Below, piece after piece: positions 23,849 through 31,775 of a stretch of DNA of 48,213 nt. Position 1 is the first letter of the stretch; every line of letters starts with the position of its first letter. The translations under genes were made by a program, and so were the position numbers. The DNA is taken from positions 1 to 48,213 of the forward strand of contig JBKHEL010000005.1 in NCBI GenBank assembly GCA_046540835.1, written 5' to 3'. The DNA is from Coraliomargarita_B sp046540835 (lineage in GTDB: Bacteria; Verrucomicrobiota; Verrucomicrobiia; Opitutales; Coraliomargaritaceae). The notes below the pieces were generated by a model that saw only the letters and a list, made by a program, of their open reading frames with translations, was not told the DNA's origin and did no database searches.

Positions 23849-26800
23849 CCGTGCGCGACATCCAAGAGCTGACCGATGTGGAGACCGATGAGCGCACCCT
23901 TCGCCTTCGGGTGGTGCATAACGAACGGGTCCTTTCTCCGGAGCTTGAACTGGCTGAGCCGGGTAGCGGAACGATCGGGGATTCGGGCTATGTTAAAGGC
24001 GCTGCCGGGTTTGAAGTGGTCGACCCTGACAGTGCGTTGAACCCTGGAGATACCCTTGAGGTCAACTTCGACATTTGGAGCCTTGGGGAAATCCCTCAGA
24101 GCGATGCTCGTGTTCAGGTGCGGCTGGTTGAGAACAAGAACGGTTCGACTGAAACACTTGATTGGTCATCAGCGGGCTTTACCGACTTAGTGCTCTTTGA
24201 TGGTATTTTGCCGCTCGATCGGTCACTCGACTCTTCGGACTATGGTGCTTTCCGTGAGCAATTGGAAATTCCCGAAAACGTCCTGGAGACCGGCAGCTAT
24301 TACGTCGCGGTGTGGGTCGATTATCTCGATGAAGTCAGCGAATTTGATGAGACAAACAATCTTGCGTTCTCGGCAACTGATCTCGTCGACATCAGCAATC
24401 CGTTGACTATCCCAGCGGCAATCGACTCGGACACGATCTTATTGGATCTCGACGGTGATCCAGGCACTCCGGACGAGACATTGACGTGGACGCAAGCGGG
24501 CGATGCCCCTTGGTTCCCGCTCTATGATGAAGTTCCGGAAGGTGGTTCAGCGCCTGAGGGTGCTTTCGAGGGTGAAGCGCTGAGCTCCCCTGAGCTGGCG
24601 AGGGGCCAGACCGCAAAGTTGCGCACCAGCTTCGGGGACGTGCCGCGCATGGTCGAGTTCGATTGGTTTAGCCTTACCTCCTCACCGGACAGTGCCCTTT
24701 CCGTGCGAACGGTCGCCACCGGTGAAACGCTTTTCGAGGCTTCTGGAATCTCTACGGGATGGGAAACAGCCTCTATTATCGTTCCGGCCGGTGCAGAAGT
24801 CGAATTCCGCTACACCCAGGGCACGGCAAATTCGTCAGACCGAGTCTTCCTGGACCGTCTGGAAGTAGTCGGTGAGCTGGCTTCACCGGATTTTGTCTTA
24901 TCCGGTATCGATTTGACCGATGAAAACGGGGAAACGATCCCGGATGGCGGCTATGTGCTCGACTCGGATCCGCTTTACGTCAATGTCAGCACCTTCAATC
25001 AAGGGCTTGATTCAACGGGGGACTTCAGCATAAAAATCTACTTGTCCCGCGATAGCGAACTGGATGCCGGTGATGTTTTGATCCGGAACTATTTTGAAGA
25101 GGAAGGCGAACAGTTTCTCTCTGGCAATGGCGCGGTAAACGGGTTTGCCATCGACCTGCCCAACACTCTGGCTGCGGGCAGTTATTACCTCATTGCCGTG
25201 ATCAATCAGGATGAGGATGACTTGAGCGAGGATGGGCGCACGGATAACAACACTCTGGCGACTCCCAGCCCAGCGGTTGAAATTTTTCGCCTTCCGGACC
25301 TGGTGATTCGAGACTTTTCCGCTCAGCCGGACTTCTATCGGGTCGAAGAAGCCGGTGGCGGGCGCGGTCTCATCGATTTTGAGTTTACCATTGAGAATCG
25401 TGGTTTAGCGGATGTCGATGGGCCATTTGCGATTCGGGTCTTGTTGTCGCCCGACAATGTCATCGAACCCGAAACAGACTACGTTCTTCTCGAATACACC
25501 TTCAATGGGAGCCTGGCGCAGGGCTCAAGCCAGCTCATCGATCCGGATTCGGTTGAGATTCGAAACAATGTCCCGCTGGGCGAGTATCAGTTTATCAGTG
25601 GTTACATCGACTCGGCGGGCACGGTGCTGGAATCGAATGAGTCGAACAACGGCTCGGAGGTAGTGGACAACGACTTTGTGTTCAGCCTGCGGACCTTGCG
25701 GGAAGGACTGGATCTGGATCCGGCTGGCACGGAGGTGATCCTCAACGACGAGAACGCGCCCTACGCCAGCGACGCGCAGCCCTGGGTGGTGCAGAGCGCT
25801 GAGAGCCTTGATGGCGAAGACGCGGTGACGAATGTGTTGATCGACGACGACGAGTCGGCCAGCTTCAGCGTGGAAGTCAACCCGGCCAGCGACGTGCGGG
25901 CCTCGTTCTGGTGGAAGGTCAGCTCGCAGAATGAACAGGTGGAAGGCGTCAACCAGCGCGATATTTTAAGCTTCAGCGTGGACGGCGTGGAAGCGGTGGC
26001 GCCGATCTTCGGCACGGACAATCCGGACTGGCGGCGGGTGGAAGTGCCGCTGAGTGCGGGCCCGCACACTTTGACCTGGACCTATACCAAGGACGACCAG
26101 GGCAGTGGCGGTGAAGACCGCGGCTGGGTGGACCGGCTGGTGATCACCGAGTTGCCGAACCTGCAGGTGAGCGCCGTCTCGCTCGACGAGAGCCCGGTCT
26201 ATCGCCCGGACGGCGATACGATTGACAGCTGGTCGGTGACGGTGACCAACAGCGGCGCGAGCGCCATCCCCGCAGGTACGGCCTTCGATGTTGCCCTGCG
26301 GGTGATGCCTCAAGCGGACTGGAGCGATGCGGACGCACGTACGCTGTTGACGATCACCGACTCGGACGGCCTGGCGGCCGGCGCGAGCCGGACCTACACG
26401 CAGGCCAGCCACGGCACGCTGGCGCTGCCCTCAGGTGACTACAGCGAAGAGTTTTATTACTACGGTGCCTACGCGGACTGGTCTTTGAGCGATCCGGCGA
26501 GCGGAACGGTGACGGAGTCCTTCGAAGACGACAACCTGCGGCTCAGCGGCAGCGCCGGGCTGCAGGTGGGTCTGCCGGATGTGGTCACCAGTGCCGTCAA
26601 CGGCATGGCCGGGCCTTACAACTACACGGATGCCTACGCACTGGATCTAACGCTGGATAACATTGGCGAAGGGGTCTTGCTGGACAGCAGCAGCTTCGAG
26701 GCGCGGGTCTTCCTGGTGCCACAACGGGCACCCGGAGTGGAGGGCAGCGCACAGGCGCATGAGCTGGGGAACGTCACCGTGAGCGGCAGCGAAGTGGCGG

Positions 26801-27440
26801 CAGGCGATAGCCTGCCGGTGCCAACCCTCAACGGCAATCTGCCCTACGGCATCGCCAACGGCAGCTACTACATCGGGGTGCAGCTCGATCCCGCCAACAG
26901 TCTGGCCGAGCAGGGTGCCCTCTCGCTGGCAGACGGCGATCCGCGCGACCGCGCAGACGGCGAAGGCAACAATCTCTTCTTCACCGGCGGCGCGGTCTTC
27001 ACTGTGGATAATGGCATCAGCCTGGCCGAAGCGCTGGATCAGCCCGCGCTGACGATCGAGACCAGCGGCGACGGGCAGTGGTTCAGCCGCGATGATGACG
27101 GCGACCTGAGCACGACCGACGACGACCAAACTTTCTTTGACGGCGATGGGGTGCAGAGCCCGGCGGGGCTGGCCGAAGGAGAGCGTGCGAGCTTCGCCTT
27201 CGTCAGCGCCACATCGCAGCTGGTCCGTTTCGACTGGGAGACGGTCGGTACGAGTTCGGGAAATGTGCTTTCAGTTTCAGTCAACGGATCGGAGCGCCGT
27301 GAAATCAGCGGATCTGACCGAGAGACTTCTGTCGAGATTCTGGTTTCCTCCGGGAGCACTGTGCGCTGGACTTACACACTTGCCGACGCCGATGCGGGTG
27401 GGACTGCGTATGTCGACAATCTGGAGTTGGTTCCAAATAA
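19470..27440 (+). repeat. six dispersed copies of a Trp-rich module alternating with CARDB domains
   Basis: Protein-level repeat of about 140-180 residues at 19470-19925, 20890-21428, 21835-22375, 24405-24880, 25693-26150 and 27015-27440. Shared landmarks, in order: entry xALDxD; a turn with W-F or W-V after G-D-G-x-W; S-P-x-L-x-x-G-x-x-A-x-L; a V-x-F-x-W-(K/R) strand; a D-x-L-x-x-x-(V/I) strand; W-x-x-x-x-x-x-(V/I)-P-x-G; then (R/W)-W-T-Y or F-x-Y and A-W/F-(V/L)-D-x-L. The order resembles a carbohydrate-binding jelly roll, but the family is not one I can name. Confidence 0.65.
23714..23717 (+). other. likely single-base frameshift site in the giant gene
   Basis: At CTTGGGGCGC the first frame leaves sense. 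If one G is added to GGGG, the protein reads RAGYLGGAITDLQRPVEQLD and continues AYTGAGDTDQPIASVLDQNY, then TALVTVRDIQELTD, joining the second frame without a stop. That join completes the C-terminal unit, ending LRLRVV like the intact copy at 28440-29007, which ends FIRVRV. The second frame is open from 23662, so the shift must lie between 23662 and 23848. A true mutation, an assembly error or slippage cannot be told apart here. Confidence 0.75.
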
Positions 27441-29007
27441 CCTTCCCGATTTGGCAATCACCGACGTGAACTATACCGCCGGTGAATATGTGCTCGACCG
27501 GGACAGGACTGGGATCGATTTGGCGGAGGGTGACCCACAATATCTTCAAACGAAATTCCTCGACGTATCGGTAGTCGCAGAAAACCAGGGTGAGGATTTG
27601 TCTCTTTCTGGAGGTGCGTTTACGTCGGCAGACATTGAGGTTCGTCTGTCGCCGGACGATGAGTATGGAAATGGCGACGACATCATTCTGGGTAATTTCG
27701 CTCAAGTGGAAGGCGACTTCGACGAAGACAATTTGCTCAGCTTCCTGGGGCCGATCGCGCTGGGCAATCATATTCCCGAAGGCTTCTACTATCTCATGGT
27801 GCGCATCGATCCGAATGATCGGGTCGATCCCGAGTTTACCGAGAAAAATAATTTCTGGGTTTCGGAGAACCCCGACGTGCAAATCACTCGTTTGCCGGAC
27901 CTGGTAGTTGAAAACACGGGTGGTCGGCATGAGGTCTCGTATATCCCTGAAGTGTTGAATTTCGCGGATATTGTTGATGTTGATGAGTCTGGAAACTTCC
28001 TCACCGGGGGCCGTATGCGTGTCCGCTTGAACATTCAAAATCAAGGTTTGGAAGCTACGGATGGTGCCGAGAGTTTCGTCAATCAAGTAAATTTGCGCGG
28101 CATTCGCCGACCGGAAGCATCCGGTGAGCCTCTCGGTATTGGTGGATTGGCCGATCTCCCCGGGGCGGCTACCGAACCGCTTGTCTTGGGCGAGTTCGAG
28201 ATTCAGGATGAACTAAAGGGGCGGACTGAAACATCTCCGGGGGAGTCTAAAGCGGTCGATCTTGAGCTCTTCTTGCCGGTAGAGGTCTATTTCCGGGAGT
28301 TGATTGGAGAGGACGATGCTGTCTCCGATTATCTCTGGTTTATCGAGGTCATTGTCGATGCGGAGGAGCAGATAGAGGAGACGAGCACATTCAACACCTG
28401 GTGGGCGGTTGACTTTCCCAAGTTGCAGGATCCAGAGCCGCCTGCGGTGCCCTCCGTTGACTGGCTGAACGAGCGCAATGGCGATGCAGATGATGGACTC
28501 TTCGGCATCAATTTCAATTTTCCGACCAATGAGGCCGAATGGGAAGCTGCGTTTGGAGTGACGGCTGATGAGGCTGGAACGGCGGCCGAAGTGGATAACT
28601 TCCTGGCCTATGCCTTTAATCGGAATCCTCTGGATGGTTCGACGAGTGGCACCCAGTTTCCGGGTAGTTTTGGCACGACAGAGGTCGAGGGACAGCGTTA
28701 TCTTAGCATCTCCTTTGATTTCAGGACTCGTGCGACAGACTTGATCTATACGATTGAGGCGGATGAGGATGTGGGCTTCCCGGCTCCTGAGGTATTGCTC
28801 ACAATCACGCCTCCTTACCCGGATACGATTGGAGGCGATTCACTGACCGGAGCGGGCGGTCTTGCAACCGAGGCAAATGTAATGAGCGTTGTTGATTTTG
28901 GTCAATCCGCTCGAATTTCGGTGCAGGATAATACGGATATTACCGTCTCACCAACGCGCTTCATCCGGGTTCGTGTGGATTCAGTTGAAGCGAACCCGGT
29001 CCCGTGA
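23845..29007 (+). CDS. giant CARDB-repeat protein, C-terminal part (same gene after frameshift)
   Basis: 1720 aa from a GTG overlapping the previous stop by 4 nt. It has no signal peptide and no Shine-Dalgarno, which argues that it is a continuation rather than a gene. After the end of the first C-terminal unit it has one CARDB-like domain, module A4 (24405-24880), two CARDB, A5 (25693-26150), two CARDB, A6 (27015-27440), two CARDB, and a second C-terminal unit (FLAYAFNRNPLD, then DLIYTIEADEDVGFP, ending SPTRFIRVRVDSVE). CARDB domains are adhesion-type Ig folds of secreted bacterial proteins. The segment 25690-27240 uses markedly more GC-rich codons (AGC, CTG, GGC) than either side. No PEP-CTERM, LPXTG or type IX sorting tail is visible at the end. 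Confidence 0.8.
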   Translation: MTVRDIQELTDVETDERTLRLRVVHNERVLSPELELAEPGSGTIGDSGYVKGAAGFEVVDPDSALNPGDTLEVNFDIWSLGEIPQSDARVQVRLVENKNGSTETLDWSSAGFTDLVLFDGILPLDRSLDSSDYGAFREQLEIPENVLETGSYYVAVWVDYLDEVSEFDETNNLAFSATDLVDISNPLTIPAAIDSDTILLDLDGDPGTPDETLTWTQAGDAPWFPLYDEVPEGGSAPEGAFEGEALSSPELARGQTAKLRTSFGDVPRMVEFDWFSLTSSPDSALSVRTVATGETLFEASGISTGWETASIIVPAGAEVEFRYTQGTANSSDRVFLDRLEVVGELASPDFVLSGIDLTDENGETIPDGGYVLDSDPLYVNVSTFNQGLDSTGDFSIKIYLSRDSELDAGDVLIRNYFEEEGEQFLSGNGAVNGFAIDLPNTLAAGSYYLIAVINQDEDDLSEDGRTDNNTLATPSPAVEIFRLPDLVIRDFSAQPDFYRVEEAGGGRGLIDFEFTIENRGLADVDGPFAIRVLLSPDNVIEPETDYVLLEYTFNGSLAQGSSQLIDPDSVEIRNNVPLGEYQFISGYIDSAGTVLESNESNNGSEVVDNDFVFSLRTLREGLDLDPAGTEVILNDENAPYASDAQPWVVQSAESLDGEDAVTNVLIDDDESASFSVEVNPASDVRASFWWKVSSQNEQVEGVNQRDILSFSVDGVEAVAPIFGTDNPDWRRVEVPLSAGPHTLTWTYTKDDQGSGGEDRGWVDRLVITELPNLQVSAVSLDESPVYRPDGDTIDSWSVTVTNSGASAIPAGTAFDVALRVMPQADWSDADARTLLTITDSDGLAAGASRTYTQASHGTLALPSGDYSEEFYYYGAYADWSLSDPASGTVTESFEDDNLRLSGSAGLQVGLPDVVTSAVNGMAGPYNYTDAYALDLTLDNIGEGVLLDSSSFEARVFLVPQRAPGVEGSAQAHELGNVTVSGSEVAAGDSLPVPTLNGNLPYGIANGSYYIGVQLDPANSLAEQGALSLADGDPRDRADGEGNNLFFTGGAVFTVDNGISLAEALDQPALTIETSGDGQWFSRDDDGDLSTTDDDQTFFDGDGVQSPAGLAEGERASFAFVSATSQLVRFDWETVGTSSGNVLSVSVNGSERREISGSDRETSVEILVSSGSTVRWTYTLADADAGGTAYVDNLELVPNNLPDLAITDVNYTAGEYVLDRDRTGIDLAEGDPQYLQTKFLDVSVVAENQGEDLSLSGGAFTSADIEVRLSPDDEYGNGDDIILGNFAQVEGDFDEDNLLSFLGPIALGNHIPEGFYYLMVRIDPNDRVDPEFTEKNNFWVSENPDVQITRLPDLVVENTGGRHEVSYIPEVLNFADIVDVDESGNFLTGGRMRVRLNIQNQGLEATDGAESFVNQVNLRGIRRPEASGEPLGIGGLADLPGAATEPLVLGEFEIQDELKGRTETSPGESKAVDLELFLPVEVYFRELIGEDDAVSDYLWFIEVIVDAEEQIEETSTFNTWWAVDFPKLQDPEPPAVPSVDWLNERNGDADDGLFGINFNFPTNEAEWEAAFGVTADEAGTAAEVDNFLAYAFNRNPLDGSTSGTQFPGSFGTTEVEGQRYLSISFDFRTRATDLIYTIEADEDVGFPAPEVLLTITPPYPDTIGGDSLTGAGGLATEANVMSVVDFGQSARISVQDNTDITVSPTRFIRVRVDSVEANPVP

Positions 29008-29023
29008 TCGTATTTTTAGGTGC

Positions 29024-29965
29024 CTAAGTGACCGGGGTTTGCCTGGGGAAATTCCAAGAAGCACCTTCGGCAAACCAGCTTGGGGCGTGGAAGATGCCGT
29101 GGGCGGTGCCGATGGTGAATAGTCTCAGGAGGGACTGTTCGGCGCAGGTGACGGTGAGGTGATCGGGTTGAGTCAGGGCGAAGGTGCCGGGAGCGGTATC
29201 GGCTTTTTCCGGCAGGGCGACGGCGTCGAATATTTGGCAGGGCTCTCCGGCGTAGAGGAATTTGGCACCGCCGTAGGTGGGGTTGGTGGCGCGGGCGAGC
29301 CGGGCGATGTGGCTGGCGGTGTCCCGATGCCAGTCGCAGCAGGTGTCTGCTGGCTGCGGGCGCCGGCGAGCGGCGGTTCCTGTGTGTTGCTGAGGGCGCA
29401 GGGGCGGTGAGCCCGCGGGTGATTGCTGGATGGCCTGAAAGAGCGCGGGGCCGACTTCGGCGGCGGCACGCCCGAGGGCGTCGAGATGAGTGCCGTGGGT
29501 GTCGCGGGGCGAGAGGGGCACGGGGATGTCCTGAAAGATCGGGCCGGTGTCAAAGTCGGGGTCCATGCGGTGGACGGTTAGCCCGCCGTGGCGGGCACCT
29601 TCGAGGATCAACCAGAAGACGGGGTCTGCACCGCGGTAGTCTGGGAGGGGGCCGGGATGGAAGTTCCAGAAGCCGTGGACGGGGCGTTTCAGCAGTTGCT
29701 CTGGGATGCGATGGGCAAAGGAGAGAACGAAGACCGCCTGAATCTGCTCGCGGTCGATCCAGTCGGCGAGTGCCTGCCGCCAACCGCCGGTTTGGCCAAG
29801 GGGCGTAACCGGGGCGTGAGGGACCCTCTGGGCGAGGGAACCGGCCACCAGATCATGCTGGTTCAGCGCGGCGACCGCGAGCGGAACCGATGCGGCGTGC
29901 AGCCTTTCAACCAAGTGGGCGCTGAAAGGATGGTCGGTGAGGATGCCAATGGATAGAGCGGTCAT
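29024..29965 (-). CDS. formyltransferase family protein (Fmt-like)
   Basis: 313 aa. The N-terminal Rossmann part (LSIGILTDHPFSAHLVERL) leads to FVLSFAHRIPEQLLKRP and the formyl-transferase signature NFHPGPLPDYRGADPVFWLI (about residues 100-119). The Asn and His there match the catalytic pair of methionyl-tRNA formyltransferase and ArnA-type enzymes, and TVHRMDPDFDTGPIFQ follows as in Fmt. The C-terminus (SHIARLARATNPTYGGAKF, then a small beta barrel) also resembles Fmt. The usual N10-formyl-THF donor is therefore expected, but the acceptor (tRNA, nucleotide sugar or other amine) is unknown. The signature differs from true Fmt (SLLP replaced by GPLP), so I do not call it fmt. It faces the end of the giant gene with 16 bp between the stops. 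Confidence 0.75.
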   Translation of the reverse strand: MTALSIGILTDHPFSAHLVERLHAASVPLAVAALNQHDLVAGSLAQRVPHAPVTPLGQTGGWRQALADWIDREQIQAVFVLSFAHRIPEQLLKRPVHGFWNFHPGPLPDYRGADPVFWLILEGARHGGLTVHRMDPDFDTGPIFQDIPVPLSPRDTHGTHLDALGRAAAEVGPALFQAIQQSPAGSPPLRPQQHTGTAARRRPQPADTCCDWHRDTASHIARLARATNPTYGGAKFLYAGEPCQIFDAVALPEKADTAPGTFALTQPDHLTVTCAEQSLLRLFTIGTAHGIFHAPSWFAEGASWNFPRQTPVT

Positions 29966-30002
29966 CGTTTTTCAGCATTCATGCCTAAGGATTGCTTTGA
30001 GC

Positions 30003-30075
30003 GCAGGGTAGCCCGGGCTCGCTGAGCGAGGCGGATCGCGCAGAGATGCATGCAGCCCGCTTGAGGCAGGGTAAG
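30003..30075. repeat. GC-rich REP-like intergenic tract
   Basis: Between the formyltransferase start and the pal stop lies a tract with a perfect small palindrome, CTCGCTGAGCGAG (30018-30030). Two GCAGGGTA copies (30003-30010 and about 30066-30073) flank it, the second followed by an AGCAGGGTAGC copy. A CCCGCTTGAG block (30056-30065) resembles the CGCTCAAGC motif before the complete RAYT (about 44900) and at 47520. It has no coding potential. Confidence 0.4.
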
Positions 30076-30149
30076 CAGGGTAGCGGCGGATCGCCAGAGA
30101 GGGTCCGGGGGAGGCGGAGCATCAAAGCTCCGAATCGACCGGCGCTATT

Positions 30150-30731
30150 TTATTCCAGAATGATCAAATCGGCCCGGCGGTCTTCGGAGGCTTCACTTTT
30201 GGACAGGTCTGAAGTCGCTTCCAGGCTACCTTTCGAGAGTTTCTCGATGCGCAGGGGCGTGATACCGAGGGTGCCCAGGTAATTGCTCACACTCTCGGCG
30301 CGTCGATCCCCGAGGGCCAGATTATACTCGGCCGTGCCATACCAGTCGCAATGCCCTTCAACCAGAAGATGGTGCGAGGGGTTCGCTTCGAGGTAATCGG
30401 CGGCTTCTTGAAGCTTGGCCCGCTCGGAGGCGCTGATTGAGGAGGAATCGAAACCAAAATAAACGGAGGGCAGGACGCCGGTGACCATCTCCCGGCCATT
30501 ATACATACCATCGCGGATTCCGGCGTTGGCATCTCTTGGTTCGAGGTCGCCGCCTTCGGCACCCCAGTCCATCGGGTCGACGCTGTCCGGGACGATGCCG
30601 TCGAGGTCGGCATTTTCCGCGCTACCGGTTGTGCCGCCATCAACGACCGGCGACGGGGCTTGTTTGTTGCTGCATGCAGATAGAAAAACGGCAAGAAAAA
30701 GAACGGAAAGGAAAGTGGCAGATTTTTGCAT
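30150..30731 (-). CDS. OmpA-family peptidoglycan-associated lipoprotein (Pal-like)
   Basis: 193 aa with a lipoprotein signal: hydrophobic LSVLFLAVFLSAC with the lipidated Cys at residue 20, followed by S-N so no inner-membrane retention Asp. A proline/glycine/acidic linker (about 25-85) precedes an OmpA domain: VYFGFDSSSISASERAKLQE (about 90-110), LLVEGHCDWYGTAEYNLALG (peptidoglycan-binding turn) and RRAESVSNYLGTLGI. The C-terminal SEASEDRRADLIIL ends as Pal proteins do. It would anchor the outer membrane to peptidoglycan. No tol genes are nearby. It is transcribed away from the CbiX-like gene, with 88 bp between the two starts. Confidence 0.85.
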   Translation of the reverse strand: MQKSATFLSVLFLAVFLSACSNKQAPSPVVDGGTTGSAENADLDGIVPDSVDPMDWGAEGGDLEPRDANAGIRDGMYNGREMVTGVLPSVYFGFDSSSISASERAKLQEAADYLEANPSHHLLVEGHCDWYGTAEYNLALGDRRAESVSNYLGTLGITPLRIEKLSKGSLEATSDLSKSEASEDRRADLIILE

Positions 30732-30819
30732 GATGGTTGAAGTTGTGCTGTCCTGTTGTTTGTCGCAAACATTTTTCTACAGTTCCGCCAACAAAGCAAA
30801 TTTTCTCAATTACGTCGCC

Positions 30820-31641
30820 ATGCCCACCCCGATTATTTTTTTGACCGACAACGGTTCGCTGCGGCCTGAAGCGACGCTTCAGCTCCGGAATTTGGCCGAT
30901 CAACTTTCGGAGCGGACTGCTCATAAAGTTGAAGCGGTGAGTTTGCTGCATTCGCATAAAATACCGGCCGGGGCGCTGAGTGGCCGACCGGCGACGATTG
31001 TCAAACGGCGAATCCGGGAGCTGGCGCGCGAGGGCCAGCGTGATTTTGTGGTCCTTCCGCTTTTTCTGGGGCCAAGTCTGGCAATCACCGATTACCTGCC
31101 GCAGGTGGTCTCGGAACTCGCGCAGGAGATCCCGGGCCTGAAGGTGCGCATTGCCGCGCCTCTCGCCGGTTCGTCTGTGGCGGAGCCGGAGCCTCGACTC
31201 GCGGTGATGCTGCGTGAGCAGCTCGACCAAACCGGTGTCTTGAACTCGGGGGATCAGGTCGCGCTGGTGGACCATGGGACGCCGATCCGGGTGGTCAACG
31301 AGCTCAGGAACGCCGTCGCCCGTCAGCTTGCTTGCGGGCTGTTGCGACCGGTGGAAGCTTGTTCGATGGAGCGGCGGGAGGGCCCGGAATACGCCTTCAA
31401 TGAACCCCTGCTTGAGCAATTGCCTTCTGCCCCGGGAAGCGGGGAGGGCCGCTTGTTTCTCGCTATGTTTTTTCTCTTGCCGGGGCGGCACGCGGGCCCG
31501 TCGGGCGATGTCGCGGAGATTGCCGGGGGCTTGATCGAACGGGGCGCTTTCCGCGATGTTTTGATGTCGCCCCTGCTGGGGGAACATCCCGCGATCCTGG
31601 ATATTTTGAGTGACCGCTTGCGTGCCGTTGTCGGTGGATGA
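30820..31641 (+). CDS. CbiX/sirohydrochlorin chelatase-like protein
   Basis: 273 aa from the ATG at 30820 (MPTPIIFLTDNGSLRPEATL); upstream frame extensions overlap the divergent pal gene and were rejected. Two CbiX-like halves: residues about 5-130 (DFVVLPLFLGPSLAITDYLP) and about 150-265 (VALVDHGTPIRVVNELRN, LFLAMFFLLPGRHAGPSGDV). Family members insert Co2+, Fe2+ or Ni2+ into sirohydrochlorin, with the metal bound by the His of an HGS/HGT motif at the end of the first strand. Here the second half keeps HGT but the first half has Asn11 (DNGS), so at most one half could be active in the classical way. No cobalamin or siroheme genes adjoin. Ends at a terminator-like hairpin. Confidence 0.7.
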   Translation: MPTPIIFLTDNGSLRPEATLQLRNLADQLSERTAHKVEAVSLLHSHKIPAGALSGRPATIVKRRIRELAREGQRDFVVLPLFLGPSLAITDYLPQVVSELAQEIPGLKVRIAAPLAGSSVAEPEPRLAVMLREQLDQTGVLNSGDQVALVDHGTPIRVVNELRNAVARQLACGLLRPVEACSMERREGPEYAFNEPLLEQLPSAPGSGEGRLFLAMFFLLPGRHAGPSGDVAEIAGGLIERGAFRDVLMSPLLGEHPAILDILSDRLRAVVGG

Positions 31642-31650
31642 GAGCGGCTG

Positions 31651-31690
31651 GCTGAAGGAGCCGAGGAGCTTCAGCTCTCAGTTTTGTTTT
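31651..31690 (+). terminator. rho-independent terminator after the CbiX-like gene
   Basis: GCTGAAG (31651-31657) pairs perfectly with CTTCAGC (31669-31675) across an 11-nt loop that can itself pair (GAGC/GAGCTC partner options). TCTCAG and TTTTGTTTT (31682-31690) follow. It sits 10 bp after the stop and before the convergent mutS gene. Confidence 0.55.
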
Positions 31691-31775
31691 AGCGCGGGTT
31701 TTGGGGATGGTGGGCTTATTCGGGCACCGCACGAGGAGCAAAATCGGTCTGAAGTTAGCGCCGTTCCGGTCCAGG

